Source: DATMNI01 sp035570275
Lineage (GTDB): Bacteria; Acidobacteriota; Terriglobia; Bryobacterales; Bryobacteraceae
Length of the DNA stretch: 64,000 nucleotides
Assembly (NCBI GenBank): GCA_035570275.1
Contig: DATMNI010000297.1
Coordinates: 1-64,000 of the forward strand
Direction: 5' to 3'
In this document: positions 16,008 through 23,939 of the stretch, piece after piece
Layout: the number at the start of each line of letters is the position of its first letter
How positions within the stretch are numbered: position 1 is the stretch's first letter
Position numbers and translations under genes: made by a program
The notes under the pieces: generated by a model
Database searches by the model: none
What the model was told of the DNA's origin: nothing
The model's input: only the letters and a program-made list of their open reading frames with translations

Positions 16008-17987
16008 CTACTCCGCCACCCGCACGGTAATCTTCGACCCCTCGGCGCCGCCGAAATAGACGCGCTGCGTGGCCTTCACGAAATCCGTCGAGAGCGCCTT
16101 CGGAATGTCCATGAACTTCTGCGGGTTCCGGTCCGTCAGCGGGAACCAACTGCTCTGGATCTGCACCATGATGCGGTGGCCCGCTCGGAACGTGTGGCCC
16201 ACGTCGGGCAGGTTGAACGTGATCCGGTCCGGTTTCCCGGGTTCGAAAGGCACCGGCTTCTCGAAGCTCTTCCGGAACTTGCCGCGGAACGGCTCGCCGC
16301 GCACCAACTGCTGGTAGCCGCCCATTGTCGAAGGCGCCGGAGCCGCGGCAGGCGCGCCGCCCGCGGCCGCGGCCGGCGCCGGGCTGTTGTAATCCACCGC
16401 GTCGCCTGGGTACACATCGATCACCTTCACGTCGAAATCCGCATCCGTTCCGGTGGTCGAGACTTTCAGATCCACCACGATCGGCCCCCAGACGTGTACG
16501 TCGCCGTCCAGCACCGCCGATTTATAGACCAGCACGTCCGGACGCGCGGCGGCGAACCGCTGATCCTCGGTCATGTAACTGTTCAGCACGCGTGTGCCCA
16601 GCGCGCCGATGTACGGCACCGGTTTGTTGGGGTCGGCGAGGTATTCGTCGAAGGCCGTCTCCTCAGGCTGCCGCCAGGCCAGCTTCCCCTTGGCGTCGAG
16701 GTAGATGGACACTGGTTTGGCCGCGGCCGGCGGCCACGTGTCGAACTTGCGCCACTGGTTGATGCCGGTCTGGAACACGTAAGCCTTCGGAAACTTGCCA
16801 TCGCCGCGGCCTTTCAGATAATAAAGGAAAAATGGCAGCTCGATTTTTTCCCGGTAGTAAAGCGCCGTCTTCGACCCGAAGTTGACGTTGCCCAACCGGT
16901 CGCCATCGCCGCGCGCGAAGCCGCCGTGGTTCCACGGCCCCATCACCAGCATGTCCACGGCGGGTGGGTTGTGGCTCTCCATGAACTCGTGCTGGCGCAG
17001 CAGGCCCTGCGGGTCTTCGGTATCGTACCAGCCGCCCACCAGCATTACGGCGGGCTTGATGTTTTTGAGGTGTTTCCAGATGGCGCGCGATTGCCAGACT
17101 TCGTCGTAAGTGGTGTGGTCGAGATTCAGGTTCCACAGCGGCTGCTTGTGCTTGAAGTACTTCTCGTCGGCGTTGGCCAGCGAGCCCAGTTCCAGATAGA
17201 AGTCGTAGCCATCCGGCGTGCCGAACTGGAAGGGCGTGGCGGCCGGCGGCGGCGCCGGGTCACCCTCGCGCAGGCGAAAGCCCTGGTAGAAATTGAAGCG
17301 GTGGGCCAGCATAAACGCGCCGTTGTGATACGAATCGTCGCCCATGTAGTAGTCGGTCACCGGCGCCTGCGGAGCCACGGCTACCAGCGCCGGATGCGCG
17401 TCAATCATCCCCGCCGTGGCATAGAAGCCGGGCTGCGAAATACCGTACATCCCCACCTTGCCCGCGTTGCCCGCCACGTTCTTGACCAGCCAGTCGACGG
17501 TGTCGTAGGTGTCGGTGCTTTCGTCGGTATCCTTGGGGCCGTTCTTCACCGGCTTGTGCGGCCTAATCACCACGTAATCGCCCTCGCTCATGAAGCGGCC
17601 GCGGATATCCTGATAGACGAAGATGAACTTCTCGCGCGCGAAGAGTTCCGAAGGCCCCAGTGTGGCGCGGTACTGGTCGATGCCGTAGGGCGCCACGTTG
17701 TAACCGGTGCGCTGTAGCATGATCGGGTAAGTTTTGGAATCCGTAACAACGTCCTTCGGCACGTAGACGGATGTGAAGAGCTTGACGCCATCCCGCATCG
17801 GAATGCGGTATTCGAACTTGGTATAGTTCTCGCGGACGAACTCGCGGCCCGGGCCGGCTGCAGGTCCGGCGGCAGGTGCGGCAGCGGCAGGTAGGGCAGT
17901 AGCAGGCGCGGCGCTCGCAGCGGCACCCCGGCCCTGGGCCCGGACGAGACAGGGGATAAGCAATAGAAATACGACTGAGTTGCGCAT
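16008..17987 (-). CDS. CocE/NonD-type hydrolase (X-Pro dipeptidyl-peptidase S15 family)
   Basis: 659 residues. A signal peptide (VVFLLLIPCLVRAQG) is followed by an Ala/Pro-rich linker, then the S15 alpha/beta-hydrolase core: IPMRDGVKLFTSVYVPKD, the oxyanion Tyr region GRFMSEGDY, the nucleophile Ser in MYGISQPGFYATA, the catalytic Asp in GGWYDTEDPQG and the catalytic His in GPWNHGG. The C-terminal jelly-roll (YLDAKGKLAWRQP ... RAGHRIMVQIQSSWFP) is present, with an Ala/Pro insertion near residue 545. It is a secreted esterase/amidase, possibly peptide- or acyl-releasing. It is divergent from the TIR operon and shares its upstream region. Confidence 0.9.
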   Translation of the reverse strand: MRNSVVFLLLIPCLVRAQGRGAAASAAPATALPAAAAPAAGPAAGPGREFVRENYTKFEYRIPMRDGVKLFTSVYVPKDVVTDSKTYPIMLQRTGYNVAPYGIDQYRATLGPSELFAREKFIFVYQDIRGRFMSEGDYVVIRPHKPVKNGPKDTDESTDTYDTVDWLVKNVAGNAGKVGMYGISQPGFYATAGMIDAHPALVAVAPQAPVTDYYMGDDSYHNGAFMLAHRFNFYQGFRLREGDPAPPPAATPFQFGTPDGYDFYLELGSLANADEKYFKHKQPLWNLNLDHTTYDEVWQSRAIWKHLKNIKPAVMLVGGWYDTEDPQGLLRQHEFMESHNPPAVDMLVMGPWNHGGFARGDGDRLGNVNFGSKTALYYREKIELPFFLYYLKGRGDGKFPKAYVFQTGINQWRKFDTWPPAAAKPVSIYLDAKGKLAWRQPEETAFDEYLADPNKPVPYIGALGTRVLNSYMTEDQRFAAARPDVLVYKSAVLDGDVHVWGPIVVDLKVSTTGTDADFDVKVIDVYPGDAVDYNSPAPAAAAGGAPAAAPAPSTMGGYQQLVRGEPFRGKFRKSFEKPVPFEPGKPDRITFNLPDVGHTFRAGHRIMVQIQSSWFPLTDRNPQKFMDIPKALSTDFVKATQRVYFGGAEGSKITVRVAE

Positions 17988-18037
17988 GGTGGATTGAGTC
18001 GATTCTAGCGTAAGCCACCACGCGCGTCAGGGGGTTC

Positions 18038-18105
18038 GGCCAAAGTTTGGCCGAGTCTGGACCGAAACAAAGTACTTAACTGACAAATCCGGCCAAACTT
18101 TGGCC
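18038..18105. promoter_or_regulatory. Pair of GGCCAAA-N-TTTGGCC palindromes in divergent promoter region
   Basis: GGCCAAA-G-TTTGGCC at 18038-18052 and GGCCAAA-C-TTTGGCC at 18091-18105, centres 53 bp (about five helical turns) apart. They lie between the start of the CocE gene (17987, minus) and the TIR operon (18373, plus). Two identical dyads differing only in the centre base look like operators for one dimeric regulator acting on either or both units. Confidence 0.5.
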
Positions 18106-18184
18106 AGCTCCGGAAGAAGCCGTAAGCGACCAGCTATCAGCTTTCAGCCTGACCCGCCCTGCGGAGGGCTCTCCTGCGTCTAGA

Positions 18185-18231
18185 GCTGACGGCCGACGGC
18201 TGATTGCCGACCGCTGATTGCCGACCGCTGG
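18185..18231. repeat. 14 bp tandem repeat
   Basis: GCTGATTGCCGACC at 18199 and 18213, with a degenerate unit before (18185) and a partial unit after. It sits between the paired palindromes and the probable promoter of the TIR operon. Confidence 0.85.
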
Positions 18232-18307
18232 AACGCTCACGAACGCCCGCGTGCCGGACGTTTGCTTGTGCCCGGTACCGATCGCTGTCTCGCCATCCCT
18301 GTTCAAT

Positions 18308-18334
18308 TGCGGCTGCGCCCCGCTGTGGTAGAAT
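18308..18334 (+). promoter_or_regulatory. Possible promoter of the TIR operon
   Basis: TG-G-TAGAAT (extended -10, hexamer at 18329-18334) with a weak TTGCGG at 18308 and a short 15 bp spacer. A start about 30-40 bases before the ATG at 18373 would follow. Judged by eye only. Confidence 0.35.
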
Positions 18335-18372
18335 CGCTGCGGAGGAACAGCCGGAAATGCGAGGTGATGGGG

Positions 18373-19758
18373 ATGCTTACCGAGTTCGGCCCTAAGTCCG
18401 GGAATAAGATCGCCACTGTTTTCGTTCATGGTTTCACCGGGGACGCGGTGGGAACCTGGACGGGAGTTCCAAAGTTCCTGCAAGCCGACCCCAGGCTTGC
18501 CGGGTTCGATTTTTTGGGTTTCGGCTACCCAACCACGAAGTCGTACGATTTAGTCGGATTTTGGTCCGCCGATCCCCGAATTCAGGAGATCGCCCTGGCC
18601 CTGAGCACCGAGATGAGTTCGGGCCGGATGGCGCAGTACGAGGGCGTTGCCCTGGTCGCTCACAGCATGGGCGGACTGGTGGCGCAACTGGCGCTGGTGA
18701 ACGATGAGACCCTGCGCAAGCGCACCACACACCTGGCTCTGTTCGGCACGCCCAGCGCCGGCTTGCGCAAGGCCGGGTTACTCTCATTTTGGAAGCGGCA
18801 GATCGCGAATATGGACGCGGCCGGCCCGTTCATCAAAGATCTGCGGGCGCGCTGGAATGCGCTCGGCCTGGATCATCCGGCGTTCCGATTCATGGCCGTG
18901 GCCGGAGAACTCGACCAGTTCGTTCCCCCGGAATCGTCATTGCTGCCGTTCCCCGAGTCTTCGCGCCGCGTGATTCCCGGAAATCACCTCACCATGATCC
19001 AGGCGTCCCGTGCAGACGATCCGGCAGTCAGGCTACTCACCGACTTCTTTACCGCCGGCGCCGCGCCCGCGGGCGCCCGCGCTGCTTCCCGTTTGGCTCT
19101 GGAATCGCGGCAGTTCACCAGGGTAATCGATTCGCTGGGGGGCGACCCTAAGTCGCTGGATGCGGCGGCCGCGGTGGACCTGGCCATCGCGCTCGACGGC
19201 ATGGGACGGCGCGGCGAAGCCATCGCGGCACTGGCTCCGTTTGAAAAGACCGACACGGACGCCATGGGCACTCTCGCCGGGCGCCTGAAGCGCACCTGGC
19301 TGGCATCCCGCCACCGGGCGGATGCGGAGAGGGCGCTAGAGCTTTACCAGAAGGCGTATGGTATTGCGGTCTCAAAAACGCCCCCGGATCACGAGCAGGC
19401 TTACTACCACGGGATCAACATTGCTTTCCTGGAATTGGCCTACGGCGGCGACATTGGCGCCGCCCAGGAGATGGCCGGCAAGACGCTGGAGCACTGTGAA
19501 GCGGCCCGGCGCGCACCGGGCGGGGAGCACTGGCGGCTGGCCACCGAAGGTGACGCCCTGATCATTCTCGGCCGCGTGGACGAAGGCATTCGGCAGCACG
19601 AACTGGCGATGCAGAACCTGTACAGGGTGAGGCCATGGCAGGCCCTGTCGATTGAGGAACAGTCGCTCCGTATCGCCGACCTGTGCGGCATTGAGGATGC
19701 AGCGCTACGCAGACTGGCGGAGGTCTACCAGCCGCCACCCGCAACTGCAAGCGCGTGA
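18373..19758 (+). CDS. Alpha/beta hydrolase with TRAFs-binding-type TPR domain (TIR operon gene 1)
   Basis: 461 residues; ATG at 18373 has GAGG eight bases upstream. Residues 12-250 are an alpha/beta hydrolase of the PGAP1/lipase kind: VFVHGFTGD (His19, oxyanion loop), nucleophile Ser98 in LVAHSMGGLV, acid in AGELDQFVP, and His in PGNHLTM. From about 295 to 430 a helical segment (LAGRLKRTWLAS, ALELYQKAYGI, AYYHGINIAFLELA, HWRLATEGDALIILG) matches the bacterial TRAFs-binding TPR module (DUF4071-like), which is repeatedly linked to TIR proteins in conflict systems. There is no signal peptide. It overlaps the next gene by GTGA. I infer an esterase effector or regulator recruited by TPR contacts. 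Confidence 0.8.
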   Translation: MLTEFGPKSGNKIATVFVHGFTGDAVGTWTGVPKFLQADPRLAGFDFLGFGYPTTKSYDLVGFWSADPRIQEIALALSTEMSSGRMAQYEGVALVAHSMGGLVAQLALVNDETLRKRTTHLALFGTPSAGLRKAGLLSFWKRQIANMDAAGPFIKDLRARWNALGLDHPAFRFMAVAGELDQFVPPESSLLPFPESSRRVIPGNHLTMIQASRADDPAVRLLTDFFTAGAAPAGARAASRLALESRQFTRVIDSLGGDPKSLDAAAAVDLAIALDGMGRRGEAIAALAPFEKTDTDAMGTLAGRLKRTWLASRHRADAERALELYQKAYGIAVSKTPPDHEQAYYHGINIAFLELAYGGDIGAAQEMAGKTLEHCEAARRAPGGEHWRLATEGDALIILGRVDEGIRQHELAMQNLYRVRPWQALSIEEQSLRIADLCGIEDAALRRLAEVYQPPPATASA

Positions 19759-20681
19759 CGGGCCTCTCCTACCCGGTTTGGTCCCGGGATACGTTCCGGA
19801 CCCGCATCGCGCCGCGAAGTGAAACGGCAGATCTGCTTCTCGACGCCGAATGCGGCCCCGGTCCGGGCGCCGGCCAGTACCGTCTGTTTCCAGGAGCGCT
19901 GTTCCTTCTTTGGACCGGCGCCATCGGCGGGCCGGGTGCATCCGGCGGAGCGGAACCGGTGGCGGCTGCGCTCGAAATGTTACATAACTGGAGCCTGGTG
20001 CATGACGACGTTCTGGACGGACACGCGCTGCGCCGCGGACAACCCACCCTGCTCGGCGCCCGCGGCCACAACATCGCCGTACTCGCCGGCGACGCGCTGG
20101 TGGCGCGTGCCATGCAGACTCTGGGCGGGTTGGAGGCGGGGCGTCTTCCCGGAGTCATCGCGCGGCTGGCGAACGCGGCTGCCAGCATGGTTGCAGGACA
20201 GATGAACGACGAACCCGATGTCTGGGCGCGGGTAGAGAGCCGGGAGCAACATTGGCTCCGGGTGTGCTTTCAGAAACTGGCGCTCGGAAATGTATCGTCC
20301 TCGCTCGCCGCGTTCTGGTGCGGCCGCGCGGATCTGGAAGACACCGTCCGCAGTACCATGGATGAATTCTCGGTGGTGTCGCAGATCATCAACGACTTCG
20401 GCGATGTGCTGAACTTCGCCGGCTACCACGAGATCGGCGTATCGGGCCGGCCTCGGGCCGAAGAGTCGTCCCGCAAGCCTACTTTGCCGCTGATCTGGGC
20501 GGGAGTGGATGCCTGGGATCGGATCGACGCCATCGGCCCGCTTTACGAGCGCGCTAAACGGGAGATCGCCTGCCGTAAGAGGGCGGCCCTGAACGAACTC
20601 AGCCGGCTTCCTCTCGATCGCGATTTTATGACCATCCTGACCGATTTCTTTACCCGGCCTTCGCTACCGGAGCTCGGGTAG
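19755..20681 (+). CDS. Polyprenyl-synthetase-like protein (TIR operon gene 2)
   Basis: 308 residues from a GTG that overlaps the previous stop (GTGA). The first aspartate-rich motif of trans-prenyl diphosphate synthases is intact, LVHDDVLDGHALRRGQPTL (DDxxD at 84-88 plus the RRG that binds diphosphate). The second is present as NDFGD (213-217) in QIINDFGDVLNF, with Asn in place of the first Asp. The helical all-alpha length fits. The N-terminal 45 residues are shorter and more divergent than in housekeeping enzymes. No isoprenoid pathway gene is near; instead it lies between a hydrolase and TIR proteins. It may make an isoprenoid signal or modify lipids, or have become a sensor. Confidence 0.8.
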   Translation: MTGLSYPVWSRDTFRTRIAPRSETADLLLDAECGPGPGAGQYRLFPGALFLLWTGAIGGPGASGGAEPVAAALEMLHNWSLVHDDVLDGHALRRGQPTLLGARGHNIAVLAGDALVARAMQTLGGLEAGRLPGVIARLANAAASMVAGQMNDEPDVWARVESREQHWLRVCFQKLALGNVSSSLAAFWCGRADLEDTVRSTMDEFSVVSQIINDFGDVLNFAGYHEIGVSGRPRAEESSRKPTLPLIWAGVDAWDRIDAIGPLYERAKREIACRKRAALNELSRLPLDRDFMTILTDFFTRPSLPELG

Positions 20682-20685
20682 ATCC

Positions 20686-21408
20686 ATGACGTCGCCGTGG
20701 CAAGACCGCCTTTTCGCCGAGAGCCGGGAGTGGCTCATCGAATCCTTGTGCGACCAGGATATCGAGCGCGTCGTCCCCGAGGGCGATCCCATCCGCGTCT
20801 GGTGGGACGATACTTCCGCGAACCGAACCGCGCGGCTGCTGGAAATCGTCTCCGGCGCCACCGACACACTCACCTGGCTGGCGCTGGTCGACGCTGCCCG
20901 GGCCCGGCAGGCAGCGCCTTCCGGCCTGGAAGGATTGTTTACAGAAGCGCTCTCCGCCGCCGCCCGATCGGGCCGCATGATGAGCTACCCCCAGCCGTTT
21001 CACGCCTTCCTCTCTTACTCGCATCGTGACATGGACCGGGCCCTGGCGGTGGTGGAGATTCTTGCCGAACAGGGACTCCGCGTGTTTCAGGATGTGCGCG
21101 ACATCCGCGCCGGGGAGAGCATACTGGGCACACTGCATGCCGCCATGACTCGCGCGCCTCGGGCCATTCTGCTGGTCACGGACCAGTATGCGCACTCGGT
21201 CTGGGCGCACCGCGAGTTATCGCTGCTCCGGAACCGGCACAGCCAAGGTGAACTATCGCTGTTTCCCGTGCTGCTCGACGATGTTCCGCTGCCCCCTCTG
21301 ATTGAAGACACTTTCACCATCGATCTGCGGGGTTTTCGTGGTGCCGAGGATGGGAGCTGGGCGAGGGAGCGGCTGGCGAAGCTGATCGACGCCTGTAAAA
21401 CGAGGTGA
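20686..21408 (+). CDS. TIR-domain protein (TIR operon gene 3)
   Basis: 240 residues, four bases after gene 2. Residues 1-100 are a small domain I do not recognise (similar in size to the effector-associated domains of conflict-system proteins). From 105 a TIR domain follows: HAFLSYSHRDMDRA (box 1), LRVFQDVRDIRAGESI (BB loop), ILLVTDQYAHSVWAHRE with the putative NADase glutamate E177 in the SxxWxxxE position, and LFPVLLDDVPLP. Bacterial TIR domains of this type cleave NAD+ or make cyclic ADP-ribose isomers once activated. It is soluble and has no signal peptide. Confidence 0.88.
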   Translation: MTSPWQDRLFAESREWLIESLCDQDIERVVPEGDPIRVWWDDTSANRTARLLEIVSGATDTLTWLALVDAARARQAAPSGLEGLFTEALSAAARSGRMMSYPQPFHAFLSYSHRDMDRALAVVEILAEQGLRVFQDVRDIRAGESILGTLHAAMTRAPRAILLVTDQYAHSVWAHRELSLLRNRHSQGELSLFPVLLDDVPLPPLIEDTFTIDLRGFRGAEDGSWARERLAKLIDACKTR

Positions 21409-21411
21409 TTC

Positions 21412-22743
21412 ATGGATCGCAAGTTCACAGTGTATTTAAGCCATAGCTGGCAGCCGCGCGACGTCGAGTTGAACGTGTGGGTTTGGGAGCATCTTGCCGA
21501 ACGATGCGATTTGCTGGTGGATAAGCCGGACTCGCAGGTGGAGAATCCTCCTTACTATGTCAACCGGCTGGAAGAGATTATGCGCCGCAGCGACATCTTC
21601 GTGGCTATTCTGACCTTCCGGCCGAATTCCAATGCCACGTCCAAGGGCGATCACGCGGTGCAATGCTCACCGGGCAGTCTGTTCGAGATCCGGCTGGCCG
21701 AGCGCGCTCACCGGCCGCGGCTGGTCCTCTATGAACGCACCACCCGTTTCCAACGTTCGTCCATCGATTGGCCCGGCGCGAAATACATTCCATTCGACCG
21801 CGGAGCGCAGTCGCTTCCCGAGGCCCTGGACAGCATCGAGGGGGATATCGAAAGGTGGCTCGAATGGGTGGATCGCCGCCGGAAACCGCGTTTTCTCGAA
21901 ACCTCGGACCGTTCGGTTACCCTGCTCCCCCAGTCGGCCGACTCAACCATGGTCGATCAACTCAGGGTCGCGCTTCGGGAGGCTCTTTTCCCGACCGTCG
22001 AGCCAATCGAGGTCCAGGCGCGCACGGATGCCGAATTGATTCACCAGATGCGGAACGCGGGCCTGGTGATCGCGGACGTGACCGCGGAGGGAACCCGCGA
22101 GCTATATGCCATCGCCCACGCGCTATTCCTGCCCGCGATACGCCTGGCGCCGGATAAGAGTTCGCCGTTGCCGTGGATTCTCGAGGGCCACCCGGGCGGG
22201 TACCAACACGACATTGTCGCCATCTCGGGCGGCCCACCATGGCCTCTTGAAGTGACCGCGCGCGCCAACGCGATTTTCCGGGTGACCGAACCGCTTGGAT
22301 TGGAGGCCGGCCGCAAGTACATCAAGTCGCGCCGTTACAAAGGAGCCTATGTGTTTCTAAGTCACAATCTGCGGCCCGAAAAACGTGAGTTCCTCGATCT
22401 GTTGATTCAATCGTTGCGGGACGAGCAGATCGAATTCTTCGAATACTACCGGGTCAATAAAGCGGGCATCGAGTGGCGGCCCAAGTTGGAAGAGGCGCTC
22501 GGGAAAACCACGCTCTTCGCCGGGTTACTGGCCGACGGCTATGAAGATTCCGACGTCTGCCTCGACGAATGGAAGGCGGCGACGGACCGGAACGTCCCGA
22601 TCCTGTCATTTCTGGTGAATGGGCGGACCTCGCGAACGAATCTGATTAGAAAGATCACCCAGACACTCGACTCGGACAATCCCGCGGTGAACGCGAAGGA
22701 GGTTTTTGATCAGATCAAGGCCGCGGTGACACAGCCATTGTGA
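21412..22743 (+). CDS. Double TIR-like protein with deoxyribosyltransferase-like centre (TIR operon gene 4)
   Basis: 443 residues, three bases after gene 3, with GAGGTGA as ribosome site. Residues 1-150 are TIR-like: VYLSHSWQPRDVELNVWVWE, MRRSDIFVAILTFR, and a glutamate in CSPGSLFEIRLAERA. The middle (about 165-290) has LIHQMRNAGLVIADVT and ELYAIAHALFLPAIRL, the pattern of nucleoside 2-deoxyribosyltransferase-like domains (IADVT..N.NV.YELGIAHA). Residues 315-443 are a second TIR-like domain: AYVFLSHNLRPEKREFLDLL, LLADGYEDSDVCLDEWKAA with Glu in the SxxCxxxE position, and VPILSFLVNG. Three related Rossmann-like nucleotide folds in one chain suggest NAD+ or nucleotide sensing and cleavage. No similar three-part protein is known to me. 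Confidence 0.78.
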   Translation: MDRKFTVYLSHSWQPRDVELNVWVWEHLAERCDLLVDKPDSQVENPPYYVNRLEEIMRRSDIFVAILTFRPNSNATSKGDHAVQCSPGSLFEIRLAERAHRPRLVLYERTTRFQRSSIDWPGAKYIPFDRGAQSLPEALDSIEGDIERWLEWVDRRRKPRFLETSDRSVTLLPQSADSTMVDQLRVALREALFPTVEPIEVQARTDAELIHQMRNAGLVIADVTAEGTRELYAIAHALFLPAIRLAPDKSSPLPWILEGHPGGYQHDIVAISGGPPWPLEVTARANAIFRVTEPLGLEAGRKYIKSRRYKGAYVFLSHNLRPEKREFLDLLIQSLRDEQIEFFEYYRVNKAGIEWRPKLEEALGKTTLFAGLLADGYEDSDVCLDEWKAATDRNVPILSFLVNGRTSRTNLIRKITQTLDSDNPAVNAKEVFDQIKAAVTQPL

Positions 22744-22821
22744 TCTGCAAGTCCGGCAGGCAGGCACGGTATGCCGTTTCCGCCGGAGTGGGAGCCTGTG
22801 ATAGACTTCGGCCCGGTGACC

Positions 22822-23901
22822 ATGCAGAACGAAACGAACCATCTAAGCCGAAGGGCATTGCTCAAGCTGGCGGGGATTGCGGCGGCTTCCGTCGCGGGCG
22901 TTGGGAACGCGGAAGGCCCGGCACCAACGGGGTCTCTCTTCGACGGTAAGACGCTCGATGGATGGATTCAAATCGAGAACGGCGCTACCTCGCTGCCCGG
23001 CGGCGACATTACCGATCCGGCGATCTTTGCCGGCAAGCTGACCAATGGGCCGGACGCAATTTCCGTATTTCTACGCGACCGGGTGCAGGACCCGGTGAAG
23101 GCGGATCTGGCCGCATATTCCGCCTCGAGTGCGAATGCCAAGGCCGTAATATCCGCCCTGGTGAAGGATCTGAACCAGGTAATCTCCGGGCCGTCGATCT
23201 ATGACAAAGCACGTTTCGGCAATATCGCGCTGCGGCCCGAGACCGAGCAGTTGCTCCGGCAGAATCCGCGCGGCCAGCAACTGGCGCGGCTGAACAGGCT
23301 ATTGCTGGAAGATGCTTATCCCGGGGAGTTGGCGAAGAGCTCTACAACCGGCTGGGTGGTGAAGGATGGCGCAATGGCCAGCACGGGAACCGGGCGCGGG
23401 GTGATCTACACGGCCAAGGACTACGGCCGCTTCCGGCTGATGTTTACGATGAGGCATATCTCGGGCAATCCGGACCATCAGGCCTGCGTTCTGATCTTTT
23501 GCAGCCGCCCGCCGACCGGGGAGAAGCCTCTGGACGCGCTCGGCGGGGTTCAGTTTCAGGTTCCCAACGGTGGACATTGGGATTACCGGCCCGGCATGAA
23601 TAACTCCGGAATTAGCACCAGTGGCGGGCAGGAGTTTACGCCGGTGACCAAGACTCACTTCGACATCCACGCGTGGAGCCGGGTGGAGATACTGGCGGAC
23701 GCCGCCAAAGGAACGGCTCGCATGGCTGTGGCGCAGCCGCCTGGAAACACGGCCGTTGAGGTGCTTGATTTCAAGGACGCCACAGCCGGCAAGGTGGGGC
23801 CGGTTGCCTGGCAGATGCACAACGCAGGTTTGTTGGATGAGTACAAGGATGTCGCCATTGAGCTGGAGCCGAAGGACGACAACCTGATCACGGTGAACTG
23901 A
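22822..23901 (+). CDS. DUF1080 (3-keto-disaccharide hydrolase family) protein with Tat leader
   Basis: 359 residues from ATG 22822; an upstream in-frame start at 22771 would place a non-signal extension before the Tat motif SRRALLKLAGIAAASVAG. The first beta strands SLFDGKTLDGWIQ are the DUF1080 hallmark, interrupted by an Ala/Asp-rich insertion at about 45-140. The concanavalin-like sandwich resumes with WVVKDGAMASTGTGRGVIYT, FRLMFTMRH and GGVQFQVPNGGHWDYRPG. Members hydrolyse 3-ketoglycosides or bind glycans; this one is probably periplasmic. It follows the TIR operon by 78 bases but does not share its logic. Confidence 0.85.
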   Translation: MQNETNHLSRRALLKLAGIAAASVAGVGNAEGPAPTGSLFDGKTLDGWIQIENGATSLPGGDITDPAIFAGKLTNGPDAISVFLRDRVQDPVKADLAAYSASSANAKAVISALVKDLNQVISGPSIYDKARFGNIALRPETEQLLRQNPRGQQLARLNRLLLEDAYPGELAKSSTTGWVVKDGAMASTGTGRGVIYTAKDYGRFRLMFTMRHISGNPDHQACVLIFCSRPPTGEKPLDALGGVQFQVPNGGHWDYRPGMNNSGISTSGGQEFTPVTKTHFDIHAWSRVEILADAAKGTARMAVAQPPGNTAVEVLDFKDATAGKVGPVAWQMHNAGLLDEYKDVAIELEPKDDNLITVN

Positions 23902-23939
23902 GCCGTCCTCGGCGCAACTAACCCCCTCACTAGCCCCCA

